Source of the DNA: Phallusia mammillata
Taxonomy: Eukaryota; Chordata; Ascidiacea; Phlebobranchia; Ascidiidae
DNA: 64,000 nucleotides
Reading direction: 5' to 3'
Assembly: GCA_003260075.1 (NCBI GenBank)
Contig: QLIY01000254.1
Location: 62,001-126,000 of the forward strand
A program made the translations under genes and the position numbers. This document shows positions 11,599 to 22,619 of the stretch, piece after piece (position 1 is the stretch's first letter; each line of letters begins with the position of its first letter). A model generated the notes under the pieces. That model was given only the letters and a program-made list of their open reading frames with translations. It had not been told where the DNA came from and ran no database searches.

Positions 11599-12359
11599 TC
11601 AGAAAAACTTTTTTAAGATATCAATAACAAAATGATGATCGTTTTCAATTGCGATGTCTAGCAGAAGATCGGATTGCTTCTTTCGTAACTCTCTGCATCT
11701 TTCTTCCACTCGGTCCAACATTTTACACAAGTACCCCGAAGTGTCAGATAACTTCAAAATTTCGTTTTCCGTTGCGTCATCACTTTGCCTGGGAAGTTCT
11801 TTATCTTCGTTTAGTTTCCACTCCTACGCATAAAGGACATAACTTTTCATACTAGTAGCCACCTTTTGTTACAACAAACCTCTACTTATTTTACGAGTTG
11901 ATATAGCCTATAGTAACGTAGCTAGCTGCTGTCTTATTTAATGTTTTGATTCATAAAGCCATATGATTGTATTTTGTTGTTAATTTGTCTACAAAATGAA
12001 TATTCGCATACCTCTACCATCCCTTGAAGCCTTGCAAACCGGACCAAGAATAATTTGAATTCTTTCTCAAATTCTTCGTGAACCACAAGATGTGCATTTT
12101 TGCACAGAATCTGCTGAGCCTAAAAACGAAAAAATAGCAATTTTGTTAATTAAAATAAAAAATAGCCAGTAACAAATATTGTTTTTTCTTAGATAACTTT
12201 TCCCCAAACAAGTTTAACATGATGCCATTGGACCATCATGTCAAATATCGTAACAAAACTTAATTGGCTGTTTCAATAGTTATAGGCAGGGTTGCCATAC
12301 AGTCCTTATTTCTAAGACTTGTCCTTATTTTGAAGGGTAGTGTCTTGGAAAAATTTATT

Positions 12360-12439
<80 letters not shown>

Positions 12440-13501
12440 CTTAATTTTTCGGTTGTCCTTATTTTCGGATCCGTGTCGATGGCAACCCTGGTTATAGGCC
12501 ACACGCATATATCTATATCTTATAGGTATAAATTAATAACTGAAAGCTTTTTGCAGTCCCGGTAAATTTTGGGATTCCTAGGCCACTTGGTTGCTAACGG
12601 AGATTTTAGCTTTGCTATTCTAACCAATAAACATCGAAAACCAAATTACAAAATGTCAACCTCTTTGTCGATAGGATAGAGAACATTCCATACGAAAGTC
12701 TTCCATTTCTTGATCATATCAATGTTTTGGTCTTGTTCGGCTTTTTGCAGGAAATGCTTCATTGTTTCATATTCTCCCAAAGCTCCTGCTACGCTGCTTC
12801 GTTGCACCAATCGGTTTTTGTACAATGGCTCATATAGTTCCTCAATCTAAATAAACAAATCTTTGTTTTATCAGGTACTGTTACAAATGAGCAACCCTTT
12901 TTCACCAATACGAAACTGCATGAAACAAAATTATCACTTGAATTTAACTTAAATGGTAAATGTTGTTAATTGAAATTCCTTTGGATAAGTTTAAAGATTT
13001 ATAAAAACTTTAGAAAAAGCAAAAAACTCCATTAACGAGCTTTATTTTCTTTAGCTTGAAACTTGTGTAATGTAGGTAAGCAAAACATCTTTCACTTGTC
13101 AATTTCAAAATATCTTTGAGATGTTTAAGGATTTTTTACCTGTCTGTTGATTAATTGTAGCTGTATTTTCTTCTTAGCGTGCTGTTTGCTCCAGTGCGTT
13201 GTCGCAAAGTAGGAAAGAACGCAAAAGGCAAACGAACCAAACATTTTCGATTCGAAACTAGCTGACCACTTGTGTCTTTGCTGCTCCCCTTCGTCCCTAT
13301 TTGATTTCGACTCTCCACTGCCACATACCGGTAATGTTGCAGGGTTTCTGATCGGCTAAAGAGAAAATACAGATGTTTAACACCTTGAATGTTATGAAAA
13401 AAAAAGGATTATTTGAAACTTACACGGGATTGGTGCGCAGCAAAGCGTAACCCGACGTCACCAGAAGTCTTAAATCGTAACTTGGCAAGTGAGCGATACA
13501 T
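11599..13501 (-). CDS. Unrecognised, probably mitochondrial protein, paralog A
   Basis: Five exons join in phase 0: 13501-13424, 13355-13140, 12846-12661, 12119-12012, 11823-11599, about 270 aa. Exon 1 encodes a basic, acid-poor start (MYRSLAKLRFKTSGDVGLRF) typical of a mitochondrial presequence and ends in RFAAHQSR. Exon 2 contains a hydrophobic segment at about residues 64-82 (MFGSFAFCVLSYFATT). Exons 3 and 4 are the conserved core (IEELYEPLYKNRLVQ; KTFVWNVLYPIDKE; LCKNAHLV; EFKLFLVRFARLQ). The last exon is helical and charged. Exons 3 and 4 are exactly as long (186 and 108 nt) as in paralog B. I cannot name the family. The core, with its LY.PLY and NVLYP motifs, reminds me of a soluble helical family seen in bacteria and algae, but that is a weak recollection. 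The stop lies 308 bp upstream of the ZMYND11 start on the same strand. Confidence 0.82.
12287..12490. mobile_element. hAT-type MITE (CAGGGTTGCCA termini), interior replaced by a gap tract
   Basis: Termini CAGGGTTGCCATAC and ATGGCAACCCTG are inverted, with gttatagg on both flanks (12279-12286, 12491-12498). A 77-nt poly-C tract (12361-12437) stands for missing interior. It lies in an intron of paralog A. Same family as 35317-35642 and 36349-36954. Confidence 0.88.
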
Positions 13502-13791
13502 TTGGCAAGAGTTGAAAATGACAATATGTTTTTGTTCTACTTGTTTCCTTCATAAAAACACAAAAAATAGCAAAATTGAGACCAGATTAATGCCTGTATG
13601 TTGCTTAACGTTAATCTGGGAGAAAACTGGTGTTGTAAAGTGTAGCCATTACGTCAGATTCACAAGACCAACGACTGGCAACGAGGCATTTTATTGCACC
13701 ATCGTTTGGCCCTCTAAACTATTTCTGTGCAGTTCTAGTGGCCGATTCCAATTCGTATTTTGTTTTCGAGCAGGTCAATTTGTCTGGTGCG

Positions 13792-13889
13792 GGCAGGAAC
13801 TTGGCCGAATGGTCCGGCGCACCTGACCCATATCCAGACAGGCAGGAACTTGGCCAAACGGTCTGGCGCGCCTGACCCATATACAGACA
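13792..13889. repeat. 49-bp tandem repeat, two units
   Basis: Two adjacent units begin ggcaggaacttggcc at 13792 and 13841 and differ at a few positions. A tRNA T-arm-like sequence (GGGTTCGAACCCTG) follows at about 13930, so this may be part of a tRNA-derived repeat. Confidence 0.65.
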
Positions 13890-15086
13890 AAAAACCTTGA
13901 TCGGGATTCGTCCCCGGGAGTGTCCTGGGTTCGAACCCTGTGAAAAAAAACCGTCTGGTGCTGTTTTTCTGCAACCTAATAATACGAATAAAATGAATTG
14001 CCAAATTTACTGCCATCTGTTAACTTAATATAAGCGTCCTTCAGACCTTTTTGTCTTGTTACCTTTATTCTTAATGTCCTTTATTCTTGTTAAGTTTTGC
14101 TGTTAATCATTCCACAAAAAACTGTGTGAATTTTCAGTAACTAAACGAGTTTCTAAAACTCAAAGTTTCCAACACAATATGCGACTAAACAACGCAGGCT
14201 GTCTGAGTAACTGTTGTCATAAAGTGTAGAGGTGACTCAAGCTTTATTTACGAACAATGGCCTTCTTCCGGCGTAACGTTCGACGATTGAAACCTTAAGC
14301 CAGCTCATAGCGAAGTTTCATACTGTAGCTGCCCGAAGCGGTGCTTTCCAGGCACAAGAAGTCTGATGAGATATACTGTCGTGTTTTTACCAAAATAGTT
14401 GAAACAAAAGAACTTGAAGACGTTTTACTGTGTTTATTGCACAAACAAAGTATTTTTTGTACACGGAAATACAATTTTCGCATATATGCGATGAACGGAC
14501 AATAATATAAACATTATATTTGGGTTGGACCACATTAAAACGTTGTTGCAGAAACAAAGGAGAAGATAAACGTAAACAACAAATGTGCATAGAATTAAAA
14601 AAAATGTAACAAGCTTTTAGCGTGTAAACAATTGGTAGTTGTGTTGTGTTATGTACAGTGGTATAAAGTGCACATGTTTTGCTTTGTAGACTATTTTTTA
14701 AAAGCGACAAATGACATATTTTTATGAAAGTATTCATAGTGCATTGTAATTTTTTTAATGAATGATTTGGCTTTGTTACATTCGGTTTTCTGCGACCTTA
14801 TAACTAACTCTTTTAGATAACAAACTTTTAATTGGCAGCAGCACTACAGCACGTTTTTAATTTCAAAAAGATTTAAAAACTTTAATTGAAAACAAAATTT
14901 AAATGTCAAAAAATTGTTAAAAAAAATTTGTTAAAACTTTTTTAGCTAAGTAATTTAGATAAAAACCTTTTCATTGGCAACAGGGACTGAACATTTTTGA
15001 CAAACCAACAAGTGTCCAAAAAGGTTGAAATATTGTTAAAAAAAACTAAAAGTCAAAAAATTCGCTTTCGATTTTTTTTAATAACA
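13890..15086. other. Intergenic region between the two paralogs
   Basis: No gene is supported. Short reading frames exist (for example 14295-14483 and 14387-14737 on the minus strand) but lack recognisable domains and convincing splice partners. The last 250 bp are strongly A/T-rich and lie immediately 3' of paralog B. Confidence 0.6.
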
Positions 15087-17174
15087 TCATTTGGAATATT
15101 TCTTGAAGAATCCTGTAATGAAATGTTCGTTTTCCTCCGCACTGATATCGATGATCAATCTCTTCTGCATCATCCTCAGCTCCTTGCACTTCTCCTCCAC
15201 GTGGTCCAGCATCCGACTGAGCCCAACTTGCCCTGATGCGTTCGTGCTCTCAAGAAAGTCCTCATCAGTGAAGTCCGTCGTCGCCTCCAACTTCCCGTTT
15301 TCTTTTTTCCACTCCTGACGAAAATAAACAATAACAAAAAAATGCCAGTTTGTCAGATTTAAATTGAGAAAAATACAATGCTTTGTTGGTTGTTTGAGAT
15401 GTATCTCATGTAGTAAATCATAATCTTCTTTAAAAAGCTTTCCCCCCCCCCCGTCCTCATCAGTGAAGTCCGTCGTCGCCTCCAACTTCCCGTTTTCTTT
15501 CTTCCACTCCTGATAAAAATAAACAATAATTAAAAAATGCCGGTTTGTCAGATTTAAATTGGTAACGGAATGAGGTTTGACCTTTTTTGGTGCACTTGCT
15601 TCCATCTGCAAAACTTATTGACATGAACTGGTTTTATAACGACCGTTGGCAGCTTATGTTACGTCCCCCCCCCCTTAGATAAGAACAACAAATTGCTAGA
15701 TTTTCTGACGAATGCGCGAAGAATAACACAAAGTGGATGAAATTTACTTCAAAGTTTGGTGCGAAACTGACTTATTATGCGTTGGCAGTATTCATTTTTT
15801 TCAACCATTACCTCCATGACAAACTGAAGGCGGGCAAAATGCGTCAAAAAAAGTTTAAACTCTTCGGGGAAGTCGTCTGTCGCCACCAAGTGAGCGTTTT
15901 TGCACAAAAGATCTTGAGCCTGCAGACGAAAGAAAAGAAAAGTAATCGTTATACAATCAACCGGTTTCATGCAATACCTTACAATTCATAGCTTATTATT
16001 GTTAGAGTATATAGTTTCATTTAAGCCCCCCCCCCAAACTCTTCGGGGAAGTCGTCTGTCGCCACCAAGTGAGCGTTTTTGCATAAAAGATCTTGAGCCT
16101 GCAGACGAAAAGAAAGTGAGCGTTATACATTCAACCGGTATCATACAATACCTTACAATTCATAACTTATTATTGTTAGAGTATATAGTTTCATTTAACA
16201 AATGGTTTATTTTATCAAACGAATATACGTTATTGTCAGCTAAATACGTTGGAGGCGTTTAAAAGTACTGTATTCAATTAACTATATGATAAATAACAAA
16301 ACTTTAACAAAGCCTACAGTTTATTGAATAGTATATGCGACTGTTGTCTCCGTCGCTGATCTCCATGCTGACTCGTGAGTGCATAATATGATAACAATTT
16401 GTGAAGTGACCCAATTTTCAAATTTACTAACACCTCCTTGTCCAAAGGATAGAGGACGTTGTAGACGAAAGTTCGCCACTTGTGAATCATCTCAGCATTT
16501 CTTTCCTGCTCAGCTTTCTTCAAATAATCTTTCAGATGTTTATGTTCTCCAACCACTCCCTTATAACTCGTCTCCTGAACCAACCGGTTGCCGTAAAGCG
16601 GCCCGTACAAATCCCGAATCTTCAAACAAAATCAAATGGTTCACATGCAAAATCTTTAAGTTAAAATCTTAGCATTAGTATTAGTTGATACCTATGGATA
16701 ATACTTGGAATTTGTAAGAACAGTGGTTCTTCAACTTTTCACATTATGGCAACAGTTAAAATCAAAAGATTGAATTTTAAAACCGTAAAGTTGTTGTAAA
16801 ATAGCTTTTAGAGGTCGCGATTTTAGATTGTGTTGAGTGAAGTTTTATCATTTGATAAACTTGCACCAAAATTGGTAACGTCTAATTTAAGCTCACGATA
16901 ATATAATAAAATCACTTTATCCTATAGTAACAAAAAACTACTTAAAATTGAATGCTTTTAAAGGACACAAGCTGTGCCAAAGCCCTTGTTTGGAATGCTG
17001 TTACAAAAAATAGGAAAGGGGGTTAGTATGTGCTCTCTTACTCCACCTGTCGAGTGATTAGTTCCAGTTGAACTTCTCTCTTTGCATGTTGTTTCTCGAA
17101 ATACGAAGTGACGTAGTAGGAAATGGCGCCGAACACGAGAGAACTGACAACTTTCGTCTCAAAACTCATCTTCC

Positions 17175-17246
<72 letters not shown>

Positions 17247-17864
17247 TGACCCGTTACCGCCACTCAGTGGCCATAATAAGATTGTTCGTCTCACCTTAAT
17301 TTGTAAACAAGATTGTAAAGTTGTGCATATGTTTTGTAAGCACTATAACTTTTGACAAACATAACACTACTTAATTTATATTACAGTTAGCATTCCATGA
17401 CTTAATGTAAAATGTTTCGTTTAAATTTATTAAAATCAAGCATTATTTTTTTTTAAATCTGAAATGACCACAATGAAATCCATGCGTTATTTACTTTAAT
17501 AAATACTAATAAACATTAAAGAAACATCATGAAAAATAAGTTTTTTTCGGTTTAAACATGTGCAAAATGCAAATAAGATTCATGGGATACTTCCTCTCAT
17601 TAAGTTTTTGTTAACCGACAAAGGGTCATCACTTGAAAGCTCTCAAACCGGAAGCTTACTTCCGACACGTCATATCGAGCGCTTTCACATTACGTCACAA
17701 TAGTGTTACTGTCCGGTTGTTTGCAAATAATAAAAGCCGGGCTGCTTGGCACTTACTTGTGATTGGTGCGCGGCGAAGCGTGTCGTGACGCAATGGGAAG
17801 TTTTTTCCGTTTCAGTCAAAATCCGTGTGCTGACGCAGAAGCTTCTGAGCATTGCTGTTTTCAT
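15087..17864 (-). CDS. Unrecognised, probably mitochondrial protein, paralog B (exon 2 partly in a gap)
   Basis: Exons: 17864-17757, 17175-17047 (5' part missing), 16619-16434, 15919-15812, 15314-15087. Exon 1 encodes MKTAMLRSFCVSTRILTETE, a likely mitochondrial presequence, and ends RFAAHQSQ, matching paralog A. Exon 2 is cut by the 71-nt poly-C tract 17176-17246; its visible part starts W-K-M-S-F-E-T-K, which aligns to W-S-A-S-F-E-S-K of paralog A. The methionine at 17169 is therefore probably internal. A hydrophobic stretch (VVSSLVFGAISYYVTSYF) follows. The core has IRDLYGPLYGNRLVQ, RTFVYNVLYPLDKE, LCKNAHLV and EFKLFLTHFARLQ. It ends GFFKKYSK after a charged helical exon. The two paralogs share all visible intron positions, which points to tandem gene duplication. 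At least 252 aa are visible. Confidence 0.82.
15258..15573 (-). repeat. Partial second copy of paralog B last exon
   Basis: 15453-15511 repeats the first part of exon 15314-15087 (DFTDED back to EWKKENGK) and its upstream intron, separated by C tract 15442-15452. It is an extra allelic fragment and is not part of the model. Confidence 0.78.
15857..16200 (-). repeat. Partial second copy of paralog B exon 4
   Basis: 16036-16100 repeats the first part of exon 15919-15812 with one coding substitution, and 16101-16199 repeats the upstream intron 15920-16025. C tract 16026-16035 separates the copies. Confidence 0.78.
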
Positions 17865-19175
17865 TGTTGTCAAAAAATAGACACAAAAAATAGACAGGAA
17901 CTTTAATCAACTCACACAGCTTATAAGGGTTCCTATACTTTGTTTACACTACGAAAAACAGCGTCTACGCTTAATTGATTACTCTGTTTTCATTGTTATT
18001 GTTTGTTTTACATTACTCACATCTCAAAAGGGTTTGTATTATAAATAAGCTATTGCTGTCAGGCATAACGAATAAACGAATATTGCTCTTTCGGCTGTTT
18101 TTGTTACAAATAATCGACGTTTCGACGTCTCATACAAGGCGCCCTGTTTAGGATAATGGAATATTTTGCAAGACAAATACGTTTGTATTATATTGCATCA
18201 GAATTCCGGCATTTAAACACAGGTTTCATTAGCTACCACTATGTAACTGCTTTTAGACATGCCATATAACGTTCAGATTGACCTTTTACAAGCAAATAAG
18301 CGTTCACTTATTCTGGTTTACTGTACTTATATTAAACTGACAGTGTGTTATTCTATTATCTTCAATAGCTGTTGTATTATATCAGCCCTGAGGGCATATT
18401 TAGTTTCCATTGACCACTATAAACTGGCTGAGACCATCAATGTACGTAACCCATCACATCGTACTGTAATCCATTGACAACTGCTTACTAATGTATTCGT
18501 TTCAAGAGCACTTGTAGTCTAAATATTTCATTACATGACTATTGATTTTCAATTTTCAATCCAACTTTTTATTTTTTTCTTTCGCATTGAGACAAACAGT
18601 TTCAAGACTAAACCGAAATTTAAAACCAAGAATATTGACTGGCCGCTTCTATACGCTGCTGATTCATGTTTTCCGATGACAGCATGATTAACAATGCTTT
18701 GTGAGCACGTATATACTGGCAATATGCGTAAACCAAAACCTTATTTACTGCTTACTAAATTATTTGACACAAGAGCTTGTAAATCTAAATACAGTATTGA
18801 TTTTCCGTTTACTTTATTTTTCACTGACACATTCACTTTGGGCATAAATCCAAGCCTTTTCAAAATCACTGAAGTTTAAACAAGACAACATGGGCAGGCA
18901 GTTCTACGCCGCTGATTTAAGCTCCCCGTATAGGCAGTGTGATTAAGTTTCCTTTTGTATCTGCTTCGATTGTTCCCCCCCCCCATACGCTGCTGATTCA
19001 TGTTTTCCGATGACAGCATGATTAACAATGCTGTAAGCACGTTTATACTGGCAATATGCGTAAACCAAAACCTCCCCCCCCCCCTTACTAATGTATTCGT
19101 TTCAAGAGCACTTGTAGTCTAAATATTTCATTGCATGACTATTGATTTTCAATTTTCAATCCAACTTTATATTTT

Positions 19176-19235
<60 letters not shown>

Positions 19236-19808
19236 ATCCTGTGTCTCTCCACAACAATACCACACTGGCGAAACAACTGAACCGTGACCGGACTAAGTCG
19301 TTTGCGGGAAATCCCCCGCCTAAAGTGTGACGAAGAAGATATGAAGACTGCCTCTAGCGGTCTAAATTTGAAATGGCAATGCTCGTTAGTTGCGTTGTGT
19401 TTATTTCAGGGAGTCGAACCGGTTGTCATACGGTTTCAGGTTCAGTTCGGGGTCGCTTCGTTTTGTTTTTAGGGGTTCGGGTTCGGTTCCGGTTTTTAAA
19501 AATGGATATTTTCGGGTTCGGGTTTTGTTCCGGTTTGGACAAATTATCCGGTCCGAACCGGTTTGCGGTTTTTAAACCGGTTCAAATTTCCATTCGTTTC
19601 AATTTAACTCTAAACATCATCTACCTGGCCTTATCAAACTCCAAAAGAATTTTGCCCGTGTACTGTTAATTTTTGACACGCCCTATAAGTGTTATCTCGC
19701 GTATTCTTCAGTGCGCTGTTTTAAAAGATCACAAAATATAAAACAGACTGCATTTTTTATTGGTTCGGTTCCGGTTCGGGTCCAACACCAAACAAAATAT
19801 GGGGTTCA

Positions 19809-19890
<82 letters not shown>

Positions 19891-21161
19891 ACCTCAACGA
19901 ATGTTCAATTCATGCAGACTAAAAGAAGTATTTAGAAGTTGGTGGGGGGGGGGAAATACGCAAAGCGACACTTTTGCACTAAAACAAGAAAATAACAAGA
20001 GAAACCAAATAAACATTAAACAGTGAAGATAAAGGCACTGGATACAAATGTACACATGCACAGTTTGTGAGCGTTTATTCTCAATCGTGTTGTTGGACTT
20101 TCTGCACCAGTAGTGGGATTCAATTTTTTTGTCAACAGGTTCTATTACAAAAGTCATATTTTTCAGATGGTTCTGTTACAAAAAGTCCATTGACAGTAAC
20201 CAGTAATGCTAACCGGCTCGCTGACCTCATAAAATTACGAGAGACGGTTCTATAAATCCGGTGCGAATCGACTGAATTCCACCACTCTGGGGGGGGGGTA
20301 CGTGAGACGGTTCTATAAATCCGGTGCGAATCGACTGAATTCCACCACTCTCTACACACCAGTTAAAAATAGGCATTGTTATGCGGATTGGCCCTCAACA
20401 TAATAACGAATGTTCAATTCATGCAGACTAAAAGAAGTATTTAGAAGTTGGTAAAATGTAAATGCTTTTAGCGTACACCCTTAACCAATACGATGTCAGA
20501 CCCAAAACAATAGGCCCGTTTCATTTGAACTTACCCGTTCCATAAAGCACAAACCGGTCTACAACTCGGGTTTACTGTACTTACATCTTATTTAATCGGG
20601 GGGGGGGTGCTTTTAGCGTTCACCCTTAACCAATACGATGTCAGGCCCAAAACAATAGGCCCGTTTAATTTGAACTTAGCCGTTCCATAAAGCCCAAACC
20701 GGTCTACAACTCGGGTTTACTGTACTTACATCTTATTTAATCTTCGTGATGTTTTCATCGTATAGTAATTAACGCAGTAATTTCATCGCATAACAATTTA
20801 CATCGCATGGTAATTAAACGTAGTAATTTTATCACATGTCAATTACAGTCAACCGGTAATTTGTTTTTTTTTAACTTGGTAGGATTGATTTTTCTGCTTT
20901 GAACAACCGACTTTTTTCAATTTTAATTTTTTATTCATTAAAAAAATAAACAATAAAACAATGGAGAAAAAGTCAAATGCAATGTGAAACACCATTTACA
21001 TTGTTTGGAAAATAATAATTTTGGAACAACAGTTATTTTAAAAAGCAATGTAATCAATAACTAAAACACAGTAGTGAAATCTAGGTTAAAACAATGGATA
21101 TTTATGAAAACAATCAAATCAATCTATTTATATGTAAAAACGTAAACAGAAGCATTTGTAT
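17865..21161. other. Gene-free region with scrambled allelic fragments and the C/G polarity switch
   Basis: No coding exon was recognised. 18985-19073 is a copy of about 18650-18740, and 19085-19176 is a copy of 18485-18575, so two allelic pieces were placed in reversed order. Long tracts lie at 19177-19235 (C) and 19809-19889 (G); no tract of eight or more C occurs after this point and none of G before it. 19895-19943 repeats at 20404-20452, and 20463-20597 repeats at 20608-20742. Confidence 0.7.
20105..20352. mobile_element. Candidate hAT-like MITE, partly duplicated
   Basis: The left end AGTAGTGGGATTCAA and the right end GAATTCCACCACTCT are imperfect inverted repeats. The flanking duplication is not clean. 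The last 50 bp occur twice around G tract 20289-20297. Confidence 0.45.
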
Positions 21162-22619
21162 TCAAACTGACAAATAGTGAGCAATTTCTCTGAGATAATC
21201 TGGTATTCCAAGATTCTCAAAATCGGTGACTATTGTTTGAATTCTTAATTCAATATCATTATGCTTTCTCTTCTTGCGAGGAATTTCTGTTCCTGATATA
21301 CATTGCTCTATAATTGCTTCATTTCTGTCTTGTTCATACTTTATGATTTCGAATAATTTCCATTTATAAGGATAAGATCTTCCCATTAATTCGCTAAATG
21401 GGAGATACCATCTTTTACAGGCATCGTTCAGTTTAAAATCATATTGTTTGGCAGCATCAAAACAATTCCATACTTCATGATCATAGCAAGGTGGTCTACG
21501 TCGTAAGCGATGGGTTGGTCGTCCTATCCATGTATCTTCCACATAATCTACAACGGGCTGTGCTTCTTTTGGGAAATCAAAGTTGTCGATTAGGTATTCA
21601 AAATAACTCACAACATCCGAAACTGGAACAAATGCAATAGCTGCAATCATTCGTATTTTCAATGCAAATTCAGCATCATTTTTATACAGCTGCTGTAATC
21701 CATTTGATTGAATGGATTGAAATATACACAGTGAGAAATGAAAAAAACAACATTGTTGGTGTGAAAGAGGAAAAACTGCTTTAAAAGCATGAATTGCTTC
21801 ATAATCAAAATCAGTCATAACCGTGCTTGGATAAAAGCTTGGTTCTACAGCTTTTAGTTCCGACAAAACCCTTATGTAATTGTCTTGAGTTTTGCTGGAC
21901 AGTAAAATGTAAACTAGAGGTACAACATCATCATTTATAATGCTGTTTACTGTATATAAGTGTCGAAATAAAGGGATACTGGACTTGAAAGTTCCTTCTA
22001 TATACCAGTTCCTTGTGGTTGATAATAACTGGAGATTTCTTTGAGTTGAAAATATAATAATCCTGTCTGTTTCATTATGGCTGTCAAATAGAAGAAATTG
22101 TTGATTTGAATGTGTTTTACTGTATTCTGAAGGAATGCTAAAGCATAGCAAACGTTTTGAATTTGCAGAAACTTGTGTTGCTGCATTTCTACCTTTCCGA
22201 TTGGGGGGGGGGGGTTGATTTGAATGTGTTTTACTGTATTCTGAAGGAATGCTTAAGCGTAGCAAACTTTTTGAATTTGCAGAAACTTGTGTTGCTGCAT
22301 TTCTACCTTTCCGATTCTTTCTATTCAAGAAACTAGATGTTGTTCGCTTTTGCAAGACAAAATGTGGCTCTGTTTTGATTGTTGAGTCAAAGACCTTAGC
22401 AGATTTTACACGAGCAATATCTCCAGCATGATTGTGCTCTCCAATTCTTTTTATAATGCATTCCTCATTTGTGTGGAGTCTTGCACGACACTTTGTCTTG
22501 TAAAACTGGTCACATTTCCAATGAGTTGTTTTGCCAATTGTTCGTTCATTCACAAATAAATGACTGTTATCAATTAACTTCTTTTTATTCCTTGAGCTCT
22601 CAACATACTGGAGAGGCAT
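21162..22619 (-). CDS. FLYWCH zinc finger plus MULE transposase-like protein, probably domesticated
   Basis: One uninterrupted 485-codon frame. Residues 5-66 form a FLYWCH-type finger (W34, C36, C44, H62, H64). Residues about 176-485 match the MULE/Mutator transposase fold: WYIEGTFK (205-212), a VMTDFDYEA block with D270, the QQCCFFHF block (288-295), then VWNCFDAA and the C-terminal YLREIAHYL. The catalytic triad is degraded: the DGTF aspartate is E208, and the glutamate of the usual TNN..E.WH motif is K402 (LNDACKRWY). An open frame without catalytic residues suggests a host-used DNA-binding protein, or a recently dead transposon. A 37-codon block occurs twice (103-135 and 140-172) around G tract 22203-22214; this is an in-frame assembly duplication, so the real protein is about 447 aa. 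It is divergent with CTF18, 1.3 kb apart. Confidence 0.85.
   Translation of the reverse strand: MPLQYVESSRNKKKLIDNSHLFVNERTIGKTTHWKCDQFYKTKCRARLHTNEECIIKRIGEHNHAGDIARVKSAKVFDSTIKTEPHFVLQKRTTSSFLNRKNRKGRNAATQVSANSKSLLRLSIPSEYSKTHSNQPPPPNRKGRNAATQVSANSKRLLCFSIPSEYSKTHSNQQFLLFDSHNETDRIIIFSTQRNLQLLSTTRNWYIEGTFKSSIPLFRHLYTVNSIINDDVVPLVYILLSSKTQDNYIRVLSELKAVEPSFYPSTVMTDFDYEAIHAFKAVFPLSHQQCCFFHFSLCIFQSIQSNGLQQLYKNDAEFALKIRMIAAIAFVPVSDVVSYFEYLIDNFDFPKEAQPVVDYVEDTWIGRPTHRLRRRPPCYDHEVWNCFDAAKQYDFKLNDACKRWYLPFSELMGRSYPYKWKLFEIIKYEQDRNEAIIEQCISGTEIPRKKRKHNDIELRIQTIVTDFENLGIPDYLREIAHYLSV
22090..22330. repeat. In-frame duplication inside the FLYWCH gene
   Basis: 22098-22202 and 22215-22316 are near-identical on either side of the G tract 22203-22214. 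The copies differ at a few bases, changing residues such as SLLRL to RLLCF. It adds a spurious proline run to the translation. Confidence 0.8.

Larger units (their letters stand above)
3019..19235. other. Series of 21 poly-C tracts (probable gap placeholders)
   Basis: Tracts: 3019-3028, 3357-3366, 3587-3596, 3685-3695, 3760-3768, 4467-4477, 6775-6826, 7323-7332, 7671-7680, 8075-8084, 9775-9784, 10272-10369, 10703-10713, 12361-12437, 15442-15452, 15665-15674, 16026-16035, 17176-17246, 18975-18984, 19074-19084, 19177-19235. The short ones cluster at ten nucleotides. They are not real poly-C DNA in my reading, so reading frames through them (poly-Pro, poly-Gly) should be ignored. Confidence 0.8.

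Noticed and set aside
13140..13244. Start of paralog A at ATG 13244
   Set aside because: The frame stays open upstream to a good acceptor (ctttag at 13356), and an in-phase first exon at 13501-13424 encodes a presequence shared with paralog B.
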